Assembly: GCA_964528595.1 (NCBI GenBank)
Contig: CAZGTM010000116.1
Location: forward strand, 1-6,362
Length of the DNA stretch: 6,362 nucleotides
Direction of reading: 5' to 3'
Source of the DNA: CAYFKJ01 sp964528595
GTDB taxonomy: Bacteria; Pseudomonadota; Alphaproteobacteria; UBA2966
Positions 1 to 5,867 of the stretch are shown piece after piece (the first letter of the stretch is position 1; the number at the start of each line of letters is the position of its first letter). The translations under genes were made by a program, and so were the position numbers. Below the pieces are notes generated by a model. It saw only the letters and a list, made by a program, of their open reading frames with translations, ran no database searches and was not told the DNA's origin.

Positions 1-92
1 CAATAGGCATTATTTTTCATCTTAAACACTGGATAATCTTGAATCACCAAGTGCGGAAAATCACAGAGTAAGTACGCCGTTATGACGCAGCC
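1..92. other. AT-rich left-edge intergenic stretch
   Basis: This stretch is clearly richer in A+T than the genes and has no gene that can be called inside the window. On the minus strand an ATG at 20..18 opens a frame (M-K-N-N-A-Y) that runs off the left edge. No good Shine-Dalgarno precedes it, and six codons are too few to call a gene. The stretch most likely holds the promoter and leader of a leftward gene outside the window. Confidence 0.4.
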
Positions 93-106
93 TTGATTTT
101 AGTCAA
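93..106. promoter_or_regulatory. FNR/FixK-type (CRP-family) binding site
   Basis: The plus strand reads TTGAT-TTTA-GTCAA. This is a perfect TTGA-N6-TCAA dyad and matches 9 of 10 positions of the FNR/Anr consensus TTGAT-N4-ATCAA. It overlaps the stop codon (105..103) of the acyl-CoA synthetase gene. Read leftward, its centre (99.5) is 41.5 bp from a start point near 58, and a weak -10-like TACTCT sits at 70..65, which is the class II activator layout. The probable target is a leftward gene off the window. The match is seen directly; the regulator and target are inferred. CRP-family sites of this kind occur by chance, so confidence is moderate. Confidence 0.45.
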
Positions 107-1704
107 GTAAGGAGGGCCGCCAACCGTCCCTTGATGATCTTGCGCGTCGGCGTCAGCGGCATCTCGTCGACGATTTCGAGGCGCTCCGGCCATTTCAGTT
201 TGGTAACGTTTTCGGCTTCGAGATAGGCGCAGACCTCTTCCAGGGAAAGCTCCACAGCCCCCGCCGTGACGACGAAGCAGCAGGCACGCTCGCCCAGCAC
301 CTCGTCGGGCATGGGCACGATGGCGGCCTGGTCGATGTTGTCATGGCGCAGCAGCAGGGCCTCGATGTCGGCGGGATTATATTTGACGCCGCCGCGGTTG
401 ATGATGTCCTTGCTGCGGCCGGTCAAGCTGACGTAGCCCTCGGCATCGAGCGTCGCCAGGTCGCCGGTACGGAACCAGTCGCCGTCAAACGCTTCGGCAT
501 TGGCGGCCTCATTGTCGAGATAGCCGGAGAAGACCGACGGCCCCTTAATCTGCAACTCGCCTTCCTCGCCCGGCGGCAGGGGGGCGCCATTAGGCGACAG
601 CACGCGCACCTCGTTGCCCAGTGTCGCCGGTCCCGCCGTGGTCAGGGCGCGTTCGATGCCGTCATCGCGGCGGGTGAAGCTGCCGGCCGCCAACTCCGTC
701 ATGCCCCAAAGCTGGGCGATGCGGCTATCGGGTATTTGGCCCTGATAGGCCCGTAATAGTTCGGGCGGGCAGGCAGCGCCGGAAAATACCGTGAGACGAA
801 TGGAGGAAAAGTCGTGGCCCTCCATCAGCCCGCCGCCAACCAGCGCGGCGGCGTGAGCCGGCGCCATGAACAGCACCGTCGGCCGGTGTTCGGCGACGCT
901 GGCCGCCAGGTCCGGCGGCGTGAATACGGGCAACAACACGCTGGCGGCGGCTTTGCTGAAGCCGGCGTAGAAATTGAAGATGCCGTAAAGATGGCTGAAG
1001 GGGGCGGCCGAGAGGATTCGGTCGTCCGATGTAATATCGAATTCTTCCGCCCCGAAACCGGTGTTGCACATGAGGTTCTGAAAGGCCAGCGGCACCCCCT
1101 TGGGGTTGGACGTGGTGCCCGAGGTATAGAGCAGCATGCAGGGATCTGCCGGGCCGGCCGGACCCGACGTAGCGGGCGGTTGGCCGCTCTCGGCGAGCGA
1201 GGCGAATGAATGCGCGTTCTCGGGCGCGTCCCCCACCACGATGACCTGCTCGAGCGTATCGAGTTTGTCTTTGAGGCCGAGCATCATGGCCGCCACGTCC
1301 GTATCTTTAATGCGGGCCAGCGAAACAACCGCCTTCGCGCGGCTGTGGGCAAGGTGGAATTCAATGTCCTTCGGGCCGTAGGGCATGTGGATGGTCTGGT
1401 TCACCGCGCCCAGCCGCGTGATGGCGAGGAGGGCGATCAGGAACTCCGCCGTGTTGGGCAACTGGGTTGCAACCACGTCGCCTTGGGCGATCCCGAGCGC
1501 GGCCAGCCCGGAAGCCGTCGCGCCGACCACGGCTTCGAGATCGGCGTAGGTGATTTCACCGCCGGGATGAATGAGCGCCGTCGCGTCGGGCGAGGCGTCG
1601 ACCGCGCGCGCCAGCCAGGTATCCAAGGTCTCGGGCCGCCACCAGCCTTTAGCCAAATACTCATCCGCCAAATCTTGCGGAAACGTCATATCTCCCGCGG
1701 CCAT
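103..1704 (-). CDS. Class I adenylate-forming acyl-CoA synthetase (AMP-binding)
   Basis: This is a 533-aa AMP-dependent acyl- or aryl-CoA ligase. It would activate a carboxylic acid with ATP to an acyl-AMP and then transfer it to CoA in the cytoplasm. The start at 1704 is preferred because GAGGAG lies 5 nt upstream of that ATG. An in-frame ATG at 1746 would add 14 residues without a good ribosome site, and one at 1689 has its purine run too close. In numbering from the 1704 start, the P-loop motif LLYTSGTTSNPKG is at 191-203, WGMTE at 333-337 and TGD at 413-415. The hinge region LTGRSKDIINRGG is at 427-439, and LTPTRKIIKGRL at 517-528 carries the catalytic lysine at 522. The N-terminus (FPQDLADEYLAKGWW) resembles EntE/cyclohexanecarboxylate-CoA ligase relatives. 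The length is normal for the family and no essential motif is missing. The substrate cannot be told from sequence. It is probably the last gene of the three-gene leftward cluster. Confidence 0.93.
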   Translation of the reverse strand: MAAGDMTFPQDLADEYLAKGWWRPETLDTWLARAVDASPDATALIHPGGEITYADLEAVVGATASGLAALGIAQGDVVATQLPNTAEFLIALLAITRLGAVNQTIHMPYGPKDIEFHLAHSRAKAVVSLARIKDTDVAAMMLGLKDKLDTLEQVIVVGDAPENAHSFASLAESGQPPATSGPAGPADPCMLLYTSGTTSNPKGVPLAFQNLMCNTGFGAEEFDITSDDRILSAAPFSHLYGIFNFYAGFSKAAASVLLPVFTPPDLAASVAEHRPTVLFMAPAHAAALVGGGLMEGHDFSSIRLTVFSGAACPPELLRAYQGQIPDSRIAQLWGMTELAAGSFTRRDDGIERALTTAGPATLGNEVRVLSPNGAPLPPGEEGELQIKGPSVFSGYLDNEAANAEAFDGDWFRTGDLATLDAEGYVSLTGRSKDIINRGGVKYNPADIEALLLRHDNIDQAAIVPMPDEVLGERACCFVVTAGAVELSLEEVCAYLEAENVTKLKWPERLEIVDEMPLTPTRKIIKGRLAALLT

Positions 1705-1773
1705 GTCTGCTCCTCTGTGCTGCGCGTCGTCAAATTCGCGCGGCATCTTAAACCGAATAGCCGGACAGGAAAA

Positions 1774-2661
1774 TCAAGTCGCGCCCATCTCCTCACGGGC
1801 TTTCGCGATGGCGGCATTGAGCACGGTTTCCTTCATGGCCAGCGTCTTTTCGTTGAACATAACGTTTTTGAGCCAGTCGAAACCGAGTTGCAGTAGGGCC
1901 TCGTCGTTTTCATTGATCAGGGCAACCTTGTCGTCGTCAATGTCGTAGGTGTCGAGGAACTTCGTGTTGAGGACGAATTCGCGGAAGCCGTCGATGTCGG
2001 TGGAGACCATGAAGAACATCTGCTTGGTCTGTGGGCTGACGTCGCGCCCCTGCGGCCCGCCCAGTGTCTTCCAAGACGCCATCTTCATCAGGATATCGAT
2101 CCAACCCCGGTTGACGCGGTCGTAATCCTCGACGCCCTGTTCGAAACGAAACTCGCGCACGCTTTGGCTCTTGGCTTCGCGGTGGCCTTCACAGTGTTCT
2201 TCCTTGATGAGGAAGTGGAAGTCGCTGACGTCGTCGGCATCCTTGGTTTTGAAGGTGCCGAAGCCGATCGGGTAATAACGGCAGGTCGCCGGCCGGTCCT
2301 CGTAGACCGAACAGCCTTCTTCGCCGACGAACGAGCAGGGGCCGAGACCGTTGCCCTCGTCGCCAATCTCGCCCGTCATTTTCAGCTTGGCGACCGGCAG
2401 GCCGGCGGCTTCCCAGATGGCCGGCACGGTGTGCTCCCTGACGAATTCGCGGGGCCGCACGCCGAGTCGGGCGGACAATCTCAGAATATCGTTCGGCGTC
2501 AGCGTCACGTCGGCGCCGGTGCAGCATTTATTCCAGCAGGCCACGCCCCGGTGACAGTGGAACATAAACCCGTCGTCTTCGGTCAGGCGGACGGGTTCGA
2601 CGGGACCGGCGGTGTTGGCCCGCACCGCATCGAACATTTTGACTTCGGTATCCTTGCTCAT
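1774..2661 (-). CDS. YkgJ-family cysteine-cluster protein (predicted metal-binding)
   Basis: This 295-aa protein belongs to the YkgJ/UPF0153 zinc- or iron-chelating group (PF03692). Its biochemical role is not established. The cysteine cluster is Cys36-His37, Cys42 and the pair Cys46-Cys47, followed by the helix LTPNDILRLSARLGV at 54-68. The second half of the cluster has Cys109 (GPCSFVGEEGCSVYEDRP), Cys117, Cys127 (ATCRYYPIG) and a late Cys157, eight cysteines in all. The C-terminal 130 residues are acidic and helix-rich, with no motif that I recognise. No signal peptide or membrane segment is visible, so it is probably cytoplasmic. The ATG at 2661 has only a weak purine-rich leader (GAGACGAAAG), and an alternative ATG at residue 9 is no better. 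It lies 47 nt after the small STAS-like gene and about 70 nt before the acyl-CoA synthetase, which suggests co-transcription. Confidence 0.9.
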   Translation of the reverse strand: MSKDTEVKMFDAVRANTAGPVEPVRLTEDDGFMFHCHRGVACWNKCCTGADVTLTPNDILRLSARLGVRPREFVREHTVPAIWEAAGLPVAKLKMTGEIGDEGNGLGPCSFVGEEGCSVYEDRPATCRYYPIGFGTFKTKDADDVSDFHFLIKEEHCEGHREAKSQSVREFRFEQGVEDYDRVNRGWIDILMKMASWKTLGGPQGRDVSPQTKQMFFMVSTDIDGFREFVLNTKFLDTYDIDDDKVALINENDEALLQLGFDWLKNVMFNEKTLAMKETVLNAAIAKAREEMGAT

Positions 2662-2708
2662 TCTTTCGTCTCAATCATCTGTGGTGGGACTGGTCGATCT
2701 GGTATCGC

Positions 2709-3077
2709 TCAAACTTTCAAGCCGAGCCATTTGCGGGCCTCGGCCATGGTCTTGAAGGCGCGGGTATTTTGCCCCGACGGCTCCGTCTGGACGGCATACA
2801 TTCTAGACATGCCGTACTGTAGCGGTTCCGGGGCGACGTAGGCCCGGCGTGCCTCCGGCGTAAAGGGCGTCGTGTGGGCAAGGCGCTGGTTGCCCTCTCC
2901 GGTGACTGTGAACTGGGTGACGTCCGTAAGATCGAATATGCTGTTGAAGTCCGGCTCGAAATCGGAGTCGTTCGCCAATACCCCCTGGTATTCCCGAATA
3001 TGGTCTTCCCCAATGACGCCTTCGGCAGAGGCGAACACCATTTTCAAATCTTTGTCGATCTGGTAGCTGATGGGCAT
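2709..3077 (-). CDS. Small hypothetical protein, possible STAS/SpoIIAA-like fold
   Basis: This is a 122-aa soluble protein. The sequence alternates short strand-like and helix-like segments: ISYQIDKDLKMVFASAEGV at 3-21, then IREYQGVL, a central FNSIFDLTDVTQF at about 45-57, and a C-terminal FKTMAEARKWLGL helix. The pattern of an N-terminal strand, a central 'hydrophobic-Asp' strand and a final 'EARKWLG' helix is typical of small proteins annotated as STAS/SEC14 or SpoIIAA-like (PF11964). I make that link from pattern memory, not from a search. No catalytic residues are evident. The ATG at 3077 is chosen by homology-like start style. Its ribosome site is poor (GGATGGA at a distance), a TTG two codons upstream is possible, and an in-frame GTG at 3131 would extend it by 18 residues with no ribosome site. 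It heads the cluster with the YkgJ and synthetase genes. Confidence 0.78.
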   Translation of the reverse strand: MPISYQIDKDLKMVFASAEGVIGEDHIREYQGVLANDSDFEPDFNSIFDLTDVTQFTVTGEGNQRLAHTTPFTPEARRAYVAPEPLQYGMSRMYAVQTEPSGQNTRAFKTMAEARKWLGLKV

Positions 3078-3094
3078 GGCCAAAATCCATCCGT

Positions 3095-3123
3095 AGTGTA
3101 TTTGGTAAACCTCCGAATGTCGC
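3095..3123 (-). promoter_or_regulatory. Possible sigma70 promoter for the three-gene cluster
   Basis: On the minus strand GCGACA (3123..3118) and TACACT (3100..3095) are separated by 17 bp, each matching 4 of 6 consensus bases. The site falls between the aprA terminator and the start of the STAS-like gene, where a promoter would be needed. It would give a leader of only about 10 nt. The match is weak and may be chance. Confidence 0.22.
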
Positions 3124-3143
3124 CATATCACACGCTGAATTGA

Positions 3144-3172
3144 ATAAGGGGCGCCCTTGGAGCGCCCCTTAT
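3144..3172 (-). terminator. Stem-loop terminator after aprA
   Basis: A perfect 11-bp inverted repeat (ATAAGGGGCGC at 3144-3154 and GCGCCCCTTAT at 3162-3172) encloses a 7-nt loop. It begins 23 nt beyond the aprA stop codon and precedes the next leftward gene. The run after the stem on the minus strand (TTATTCAATTC) is only moderately T-rich. It is therefore either an intrinsic terminator of modest strength or a 3'-end stabilising hairpin. It marks the end of the aprBA transcript. Confidence 0.75.
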
Positions 3173-3195
3173 CACAACGTCAGGCCGCAGCCGGA

Positions 3196-5103
3196 TCAGC
3201 CGTAGGATTTCTCGACCAGGTCCTGGTGGGGCACCTTCTTCATTTCCCACTCGCCCGATTCCGGATCCATGCGGGAGTTGACGAAGCACTTCCAGTTTTC
3301 CTCGTCGAGGTCCGGGAAGTCTGTCCGGTAGAAGAAGCCCGGATAACGGGTTTCCTCGCGGAACTGAATGTGCCGCAGGTGCGTTTCGGCGGTGCGGACG
3401 CGGTGGTAGTTTTCCCAGGCCCGCAGCAATTCGTGAAGATCCTTGGCCCTGAGATGCTCGCTGTCTTCCTTCAACATGTCGATGTGGTGAAGGCCGATTT
3501 CCAGCATCTTGGCGTTGGTCTGATAGAAGGTCGAGACACCCGCCACGTATTCGTCCATGTACTTCTGCAGACGCATCTGGAACATCTTCGGCGTGATGTA
3601 GTGAGGGTTGACGTCCTCCGCCGTGGTTTTGTCCTTGTGCTCGAAGTAATTGCGCACCGGCTTGTAGATTTCCTCGGTGATCTCGGAAATGTCACCTTTC
3701 AGTGACGGCGAGAAATCCCCGTGGTCCTGGACGAACCGGACCATGTTCTTGCCCGCGATGCGGCCTTCGGTGTGCGAACCGGAGGAGAACTTGTGGCCAG
3801 ACGCGCCGACGCCGTCGCCGGCGGTGAACAGGCCCTTGACCGTCGTCATGCGGTTGTAGCCCCACTGCCAGTCGCCGGGCGCGAAGTCCTCAGGCCCGGA
3901 CACCCAGATGCCGCAGCAGCCGGAGTGAGAACCCAGGAGGTAGGGCTCGGTCGGCATCAGTTCGGAGGCCGATTCCTCAGGCCGGATATTCATGCCTGCC
4001 CAGACGCCCGCCTGGCCGATGCACATATCGAGGAAATCTTCCCAGGCCTCGGCTTCGAGGTGCTTGACCTCCTTCGGCGTCATGGTTTCCGCCAGCTTGC
4101 CCATGGCCGTCGGCGTGTCCATGAAGATCGGGCCGCGGCCGTCCTTCATTTCCTTCAGCATGGCGTGGTTGCGCAGGCAGGTCGGCACAACGGCCGCCGT
4201 GTCATAGGGCGCGAAGTCCTTCAGCATGTCGGCGTTCTTGGTCATGTAGTCTTCGCCGTAGCCGTTGGTCGCCTTCGACTTGAAGAGCAGGAACCAGGCG
4301 CCGACCGGGCCGTAGCCGTCCTTGAAACGGGCGGGTACGAAGCGGTTTTCCATCATGGTCATTTCGGCGCCGACCTCGGCCGCCATGGCGTAGGTCGAAC
4401 CGGCATTCCACACCGGATACCAGGTGCGGCCCATGCCCTCGCCAGTGGAGCGGGGACGGAAGACGTTCACGGCGCCGCCGCAGACGTTGAGGATGGTCTT
4501 GGCCTTGAAGACGTAAAGCTTGTGCTCGCGCACCGAAAAACCCACCGCGCCGGCGATCTGGTTTTCGTTGTTGGCATCCAGCAGCAGCTTCACGATGAAA
4601 ACGCGCTCGTAAATGTTTTCGATTCCCAGCGCTTCCTTGGCGGCTTCGGCAACGATCGGCTTATAGCTTTCGCCGTTGATCATGATCTGCCACTTGCCGG
4701 AACGCACCGGCTTGCCGCCGTCGGCCAGGGGCACGCCCTCGGTTTCCTTGTCCTTCCAGATCGGCAGGCCCCATTCCTCGAAGAGATGAACGGTGTCGTC
4801 GACGTGGCGGCCGACGTCATACACCAGATCGTCGCGCGTGATGCCCATGAGATCGGCGGAGACCATGCGGCAATAATCGTCCGGCGAGTTCTCCCCGAGA
4901 TAGGTGTTGATGGCCGAGAGGCCCTGGGCGACGGCGCCGGAGCGGTCCATCGCGGCCTTGTCCACCAGGGTGATTTTGACGTCGTCGCCGGCCCAGCGCT
5001 TGGCCTCGTAGGCCGCGCCGCAGGCGGCCATGCCGCCGCCGACGATCAGAATATCGGTCTCAACTTCGACGATTTCGGGATTACCGAATGTCCCCTCACT
5101 CAT
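3196..5103 (-). CDS. aprA: Adenylylsulfate (APS) reductase, alpha subunit AprA
   Basis: This 635-aa flavoprotein is the catalytic subunit of dissimilatory APS reductase. It interconverts sulfite + AMP with APS plus two electrons in the cytoplasm and acts as a heterodimer with AprB. The start at 5103 has GGAGG 7 nt upstream; an in-frame ATG at 5136 lacks such a site. The Rossmann FAD motif ILIVGGGMAACGAAYEA is at 18-34. SAINTYLG at 63-70 contains Asn66, which corresponds by rough alignment to the substrate-pocket Asn of Archaeoglobus AprA. NRFVPARFKDGYGPVGAWF at 253-271 carries the conserved arginines (254, 259), and GSHSGCCGIWVSGPED at 391-406 carries His393. TAGDGVGASGHKFSSGSHTE at 427-446 is the second flavin-contact block. 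The C-terminal 170 residues form the helical capping region of the fumarate-reductase superfamily. The length is normal and no key residue is lost. Sequence alone does not prove direction. Sulfite oxidation is likelier in this proteobacterial context, where dsr and qmo genes are not visible. Confidence 0.98.
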   Translation of the reverse strand: MSEGTFGNPEIVEVETDILIVGGGMAACGAAYEAKRWAGDDVKITLVDKAAMDRSGAVAQGLSAINTYLGENSPDDYCRMVSADLMGITRDDLVYDVGRHVDDTVHLFEEWGLPIWKDKETEGVPLADGGKPVRSGKWQIMINGESYKPIVAEAAKEALGIENIYERVFIVKLLLDANNENQIAGAVGFSVREHKLYVFKAKTILNVCGGAVNVFRPRSTGEGMGRTWYPVWNAGSTYAMAAEVGAEMTMMENRFVPARFKDGYGPVGAWFLLFKSKATNGYGEDYMTKNADMLKDFAPYDTAAVVPTCLRNHAMLKEMKDGRGPIFMDTPTAMGKLAETMTPKEVKHLEAEAWEDFLDMCIGQAGVWAGMNIRPEESASELMPTEPYLLGSHSGCCGIWVSGPEDFAPGDWQWGYNRMTTVKGLFTAGDGVGASGHKFSSGSHTEGRIAGKNMVRFVQDHGDFSPSLKGDISEITEEIYKPVRNYFEHKDKTTAEDVNPHYITPKMFQMRLQKYMDEYVAGVSTFYQTNAKMLEIGLHHIDMLKEDSEHLRAKDLHELLRAWENYHRVRTAETHLRHIQFREETRYPGFFYRTDFPDLDEENWKCFVNSRMDPESGEWEMKKVPHQDLVEKSYG

Positions 5104-5190
5104 GCTACTTCCTCCAGTTTGGCGAACGCTGACCACCCGGGGCCGCCTGCCGCCATATTAAATCTGCAACAACTACTGATTAATTCTTGC

Positions 5191-5213
5191 GGCGCCGCGG
5201 GAACGCGGGCGCC
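5191..5213 (-). other. GC-rich hairpin in the aprB-aprA spacer
   Basis: GGCGCCGCG (5191-5199) and CGCGGGCGCC (5204-5213) can pair around a 4-nt loop with one bulged G. The structure starts 9 nt after the aprB stop codon and lies within the 119-nt gap before aprA. The following minus-strand sequence (GCAAGAATTAATC) is not a T-tract, so full termination is unlikely. It could be an attenuator, or a structure that protects the aprB end of the message or marks a processing point. That role is inferred. Confidence 0.5.
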
Positions 5214-5222
5214 TCACCACAC

Positions 5223-5648
5223 CTAACTGGGAACCGGCAGGTTGATACCGGATTCGGTGAACAGGTTCTGGCTGTTGATGTCTTCCGCGTCCGGCTTGCC
5301 GCCGTAGGGATCGATCGAACCCACCGGCGTCGTCCGGTTGGGGAACTTGAAGCGCTTGACCTCGCCGTCGCGGAACTTGATGGTCCACATGATGGCGTTG
5401 TCGGTCCTGAGCGGGATGACCGCGCCGCCCATGGGCACTACGTCCTGATAGGCGCGGACTTCGATGGCCTGCTGCGGGCAGGCTTTGACGCAGCACTGGC
5501 ATTCCCAGCACTGTTCAGGCTCTTGGTTGTAGGCCTTCATGCGGTCGGTATCGAGCGTCATGAGATCGTGCGGGCAGATGTACATGCAGGCGGTTATTTC
5601 ACCGCCTTTACAGCCATCGCATTTTTCCGTGTGCACGAAAGTGGGCAT
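5223..5648 (-). CDS. aprB: Adenylylsulfate (APS) reductase, beta subunit AprB
   Basis: This 141-aa ferredoxin-like subunit carries two [4Fe-4S] clusters and passes electrons between AprA's FAD and an outside partner. The first motif is C10-x2-C13-x7-C21-x3-C25 and the second is C47-x2-C50-x2-C53-x3-C57. By the usual ferredoxin pattern the fourth cysteine of each motif serves the other cluster. Trp48 in CWEC matches the tryptophan seen between flavin and the near cluster in the Archaeoglobus enzyme (from memory of that structure). The C-terminal segment after about 80 (IMWTIKFRDGEVKRFKF, RTTPVGSIDPYGG) is the AprB-specific sheet and tail that wraps AprA. The tail is slightly shorter than in many sulfate reducers (about 150 or more residues). 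The ATG at 5648 is preceded by GGGAGAG; an upstream in-frame start would add an unlikely 33-residue extension. It is the first gene of the aprBA unit. An extra cysteine, C52, sits inside the second motif. Confidence 0.97.
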   Translation of the reverse strand: MPTFVHTEKCDGCKGGEITACMYICPHDLMTLDTDRMKAYNQEPEQCWECQCCVKACPQQAIEVRAYQDVVPMGGAVIPLRTDNAIMWTIKFRDGEVKRFKFPNRTTPVGSIDPYGGKPDAEDINSQNLFTESGINLPVPS

Positions 5649-5715
5649 ATTGCGTCTCTCCCTGTAGTGCGGCCTGGACGACGAAGGCGCCTGTGAATAT
5701 GCCGCGAAATCGAAT

Positions 5716-5759
5716 ATTATAAAACGCTTATATAATAAACACGGCAATCACCAAGTCAA
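5716..5759 (-). promoter_or_regulatory. Probable aprBA promoter region
   Basis: On the minus strand TTGACT (5759..5754) is followed after 16 bp by TATTAT (5737..5732), each 5 of 6 matches to sigma70 hexamers. This would place transcription start near 5725, about 77 nt before the aprB ATG. A perfect TATAAT also lies at 5721..5716 on the same strand but has no good -35 at normal spacing. The region is strikingly AT-rich compared with its surroundings, as expected for a promoter. No further operator dyad of known type was recognised. Confidence 0.5.
5731..5736 (+). promoter_or_regulatory. Possible -10 box of the rightward membrane-protein gene
   Basis: The plus strand reads TATAAT here, a perfect -10 hexamer, about 130 nt upstream of the rightward ATG at 5868. 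No convincing -35 lies 16-18 bp upstream, so use by sigma70 alone is doubtful and an activator might be needed. It forms an inverted pair with the minus-strand TATAAT at 5721..5716. Confidence 0.28.
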
Positions 5760-5809
5760 ACGCCGATCACGCCCCGGGGGCAATTTTTTTATAAGCTCTT
5801 GAAGCAGCA

Positions 5810-5842
5810 CACCGGTCGTCTAAAAAGGCCGGTGAAGCCGGT
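5810..5842 (+). other. Leader with alternative stem-loops before the CopD-like gene
   Basis: CACCGG at 5810-5815 can pair with CCGGTG at 5829-5834. Its core ACCGG can instead pair with CCGGT at 5838-5842, because GCCGGT occurs twice (5828-5833 and 5837-5842) separated by GAA. The structures end about 10 nt before the ribosome site GGAGAG (5853-5858). This could modulate translation, but the stems are short. Confidence 0.25.
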
Positions 5843-5867
5843 TAATGGAAGCGGAGAGATATTCGTC

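Noticed and set aside
42..52. AATCACCAAGT shared exactly with 5746-5756 in the aprB promoter region
   Set aside because: Several exact 11-base matches are expected by chance in a window of this size. The shared word is not symmetrical, so it is not convincing as an operator.
1210..1896. Rightward open frame opposite the acyl-CoA synthetase
   Set aside because: It is an Arg/Gly/His-rich shadow in a frame antisense to a gene with every expected adenylation motif.
2164..2841. Rightward open frame opposite the YkgJ gene and the gap beyond
   Set aside because: It overlaps the well-supported minus-strand YkgJ gene, has low-complexity composition, and has no recognisable domain or good ribosome site.
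3078..3131. GTG-initiated 18-residue extension of the STAS-like protein
   Set aside because: There is no ribosome site before the GTG, and the extension (rich in Trp, His and Tyr) does not look like the rest of the protein. It would also cover the candidate promoter.
5104..5136. 11-residue upstream start for AprA
   Set aside because: The ATG at 5103 has a strong GGAGG at 7 nt. The extended start lacks one, and its added residues would translate across that ribosome site.
3721..5226. Long rightward open frame of about 500 codons opposite aprA
   Set aside because: It is a GC-rich antisense shadow of aprA. Its translation is rich in His, Arg, Gly and Ala with no family resemblance, while the minus strand encodes a clear, complete AprA.
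5771..5790. GCCCCGGGGGC followed by a T-tract, resembling a rho-independent attenuator on the plus strand
   Set aside because: With a minimal loop the stem is only about 3 bp, too weak for termination despite the run of T.
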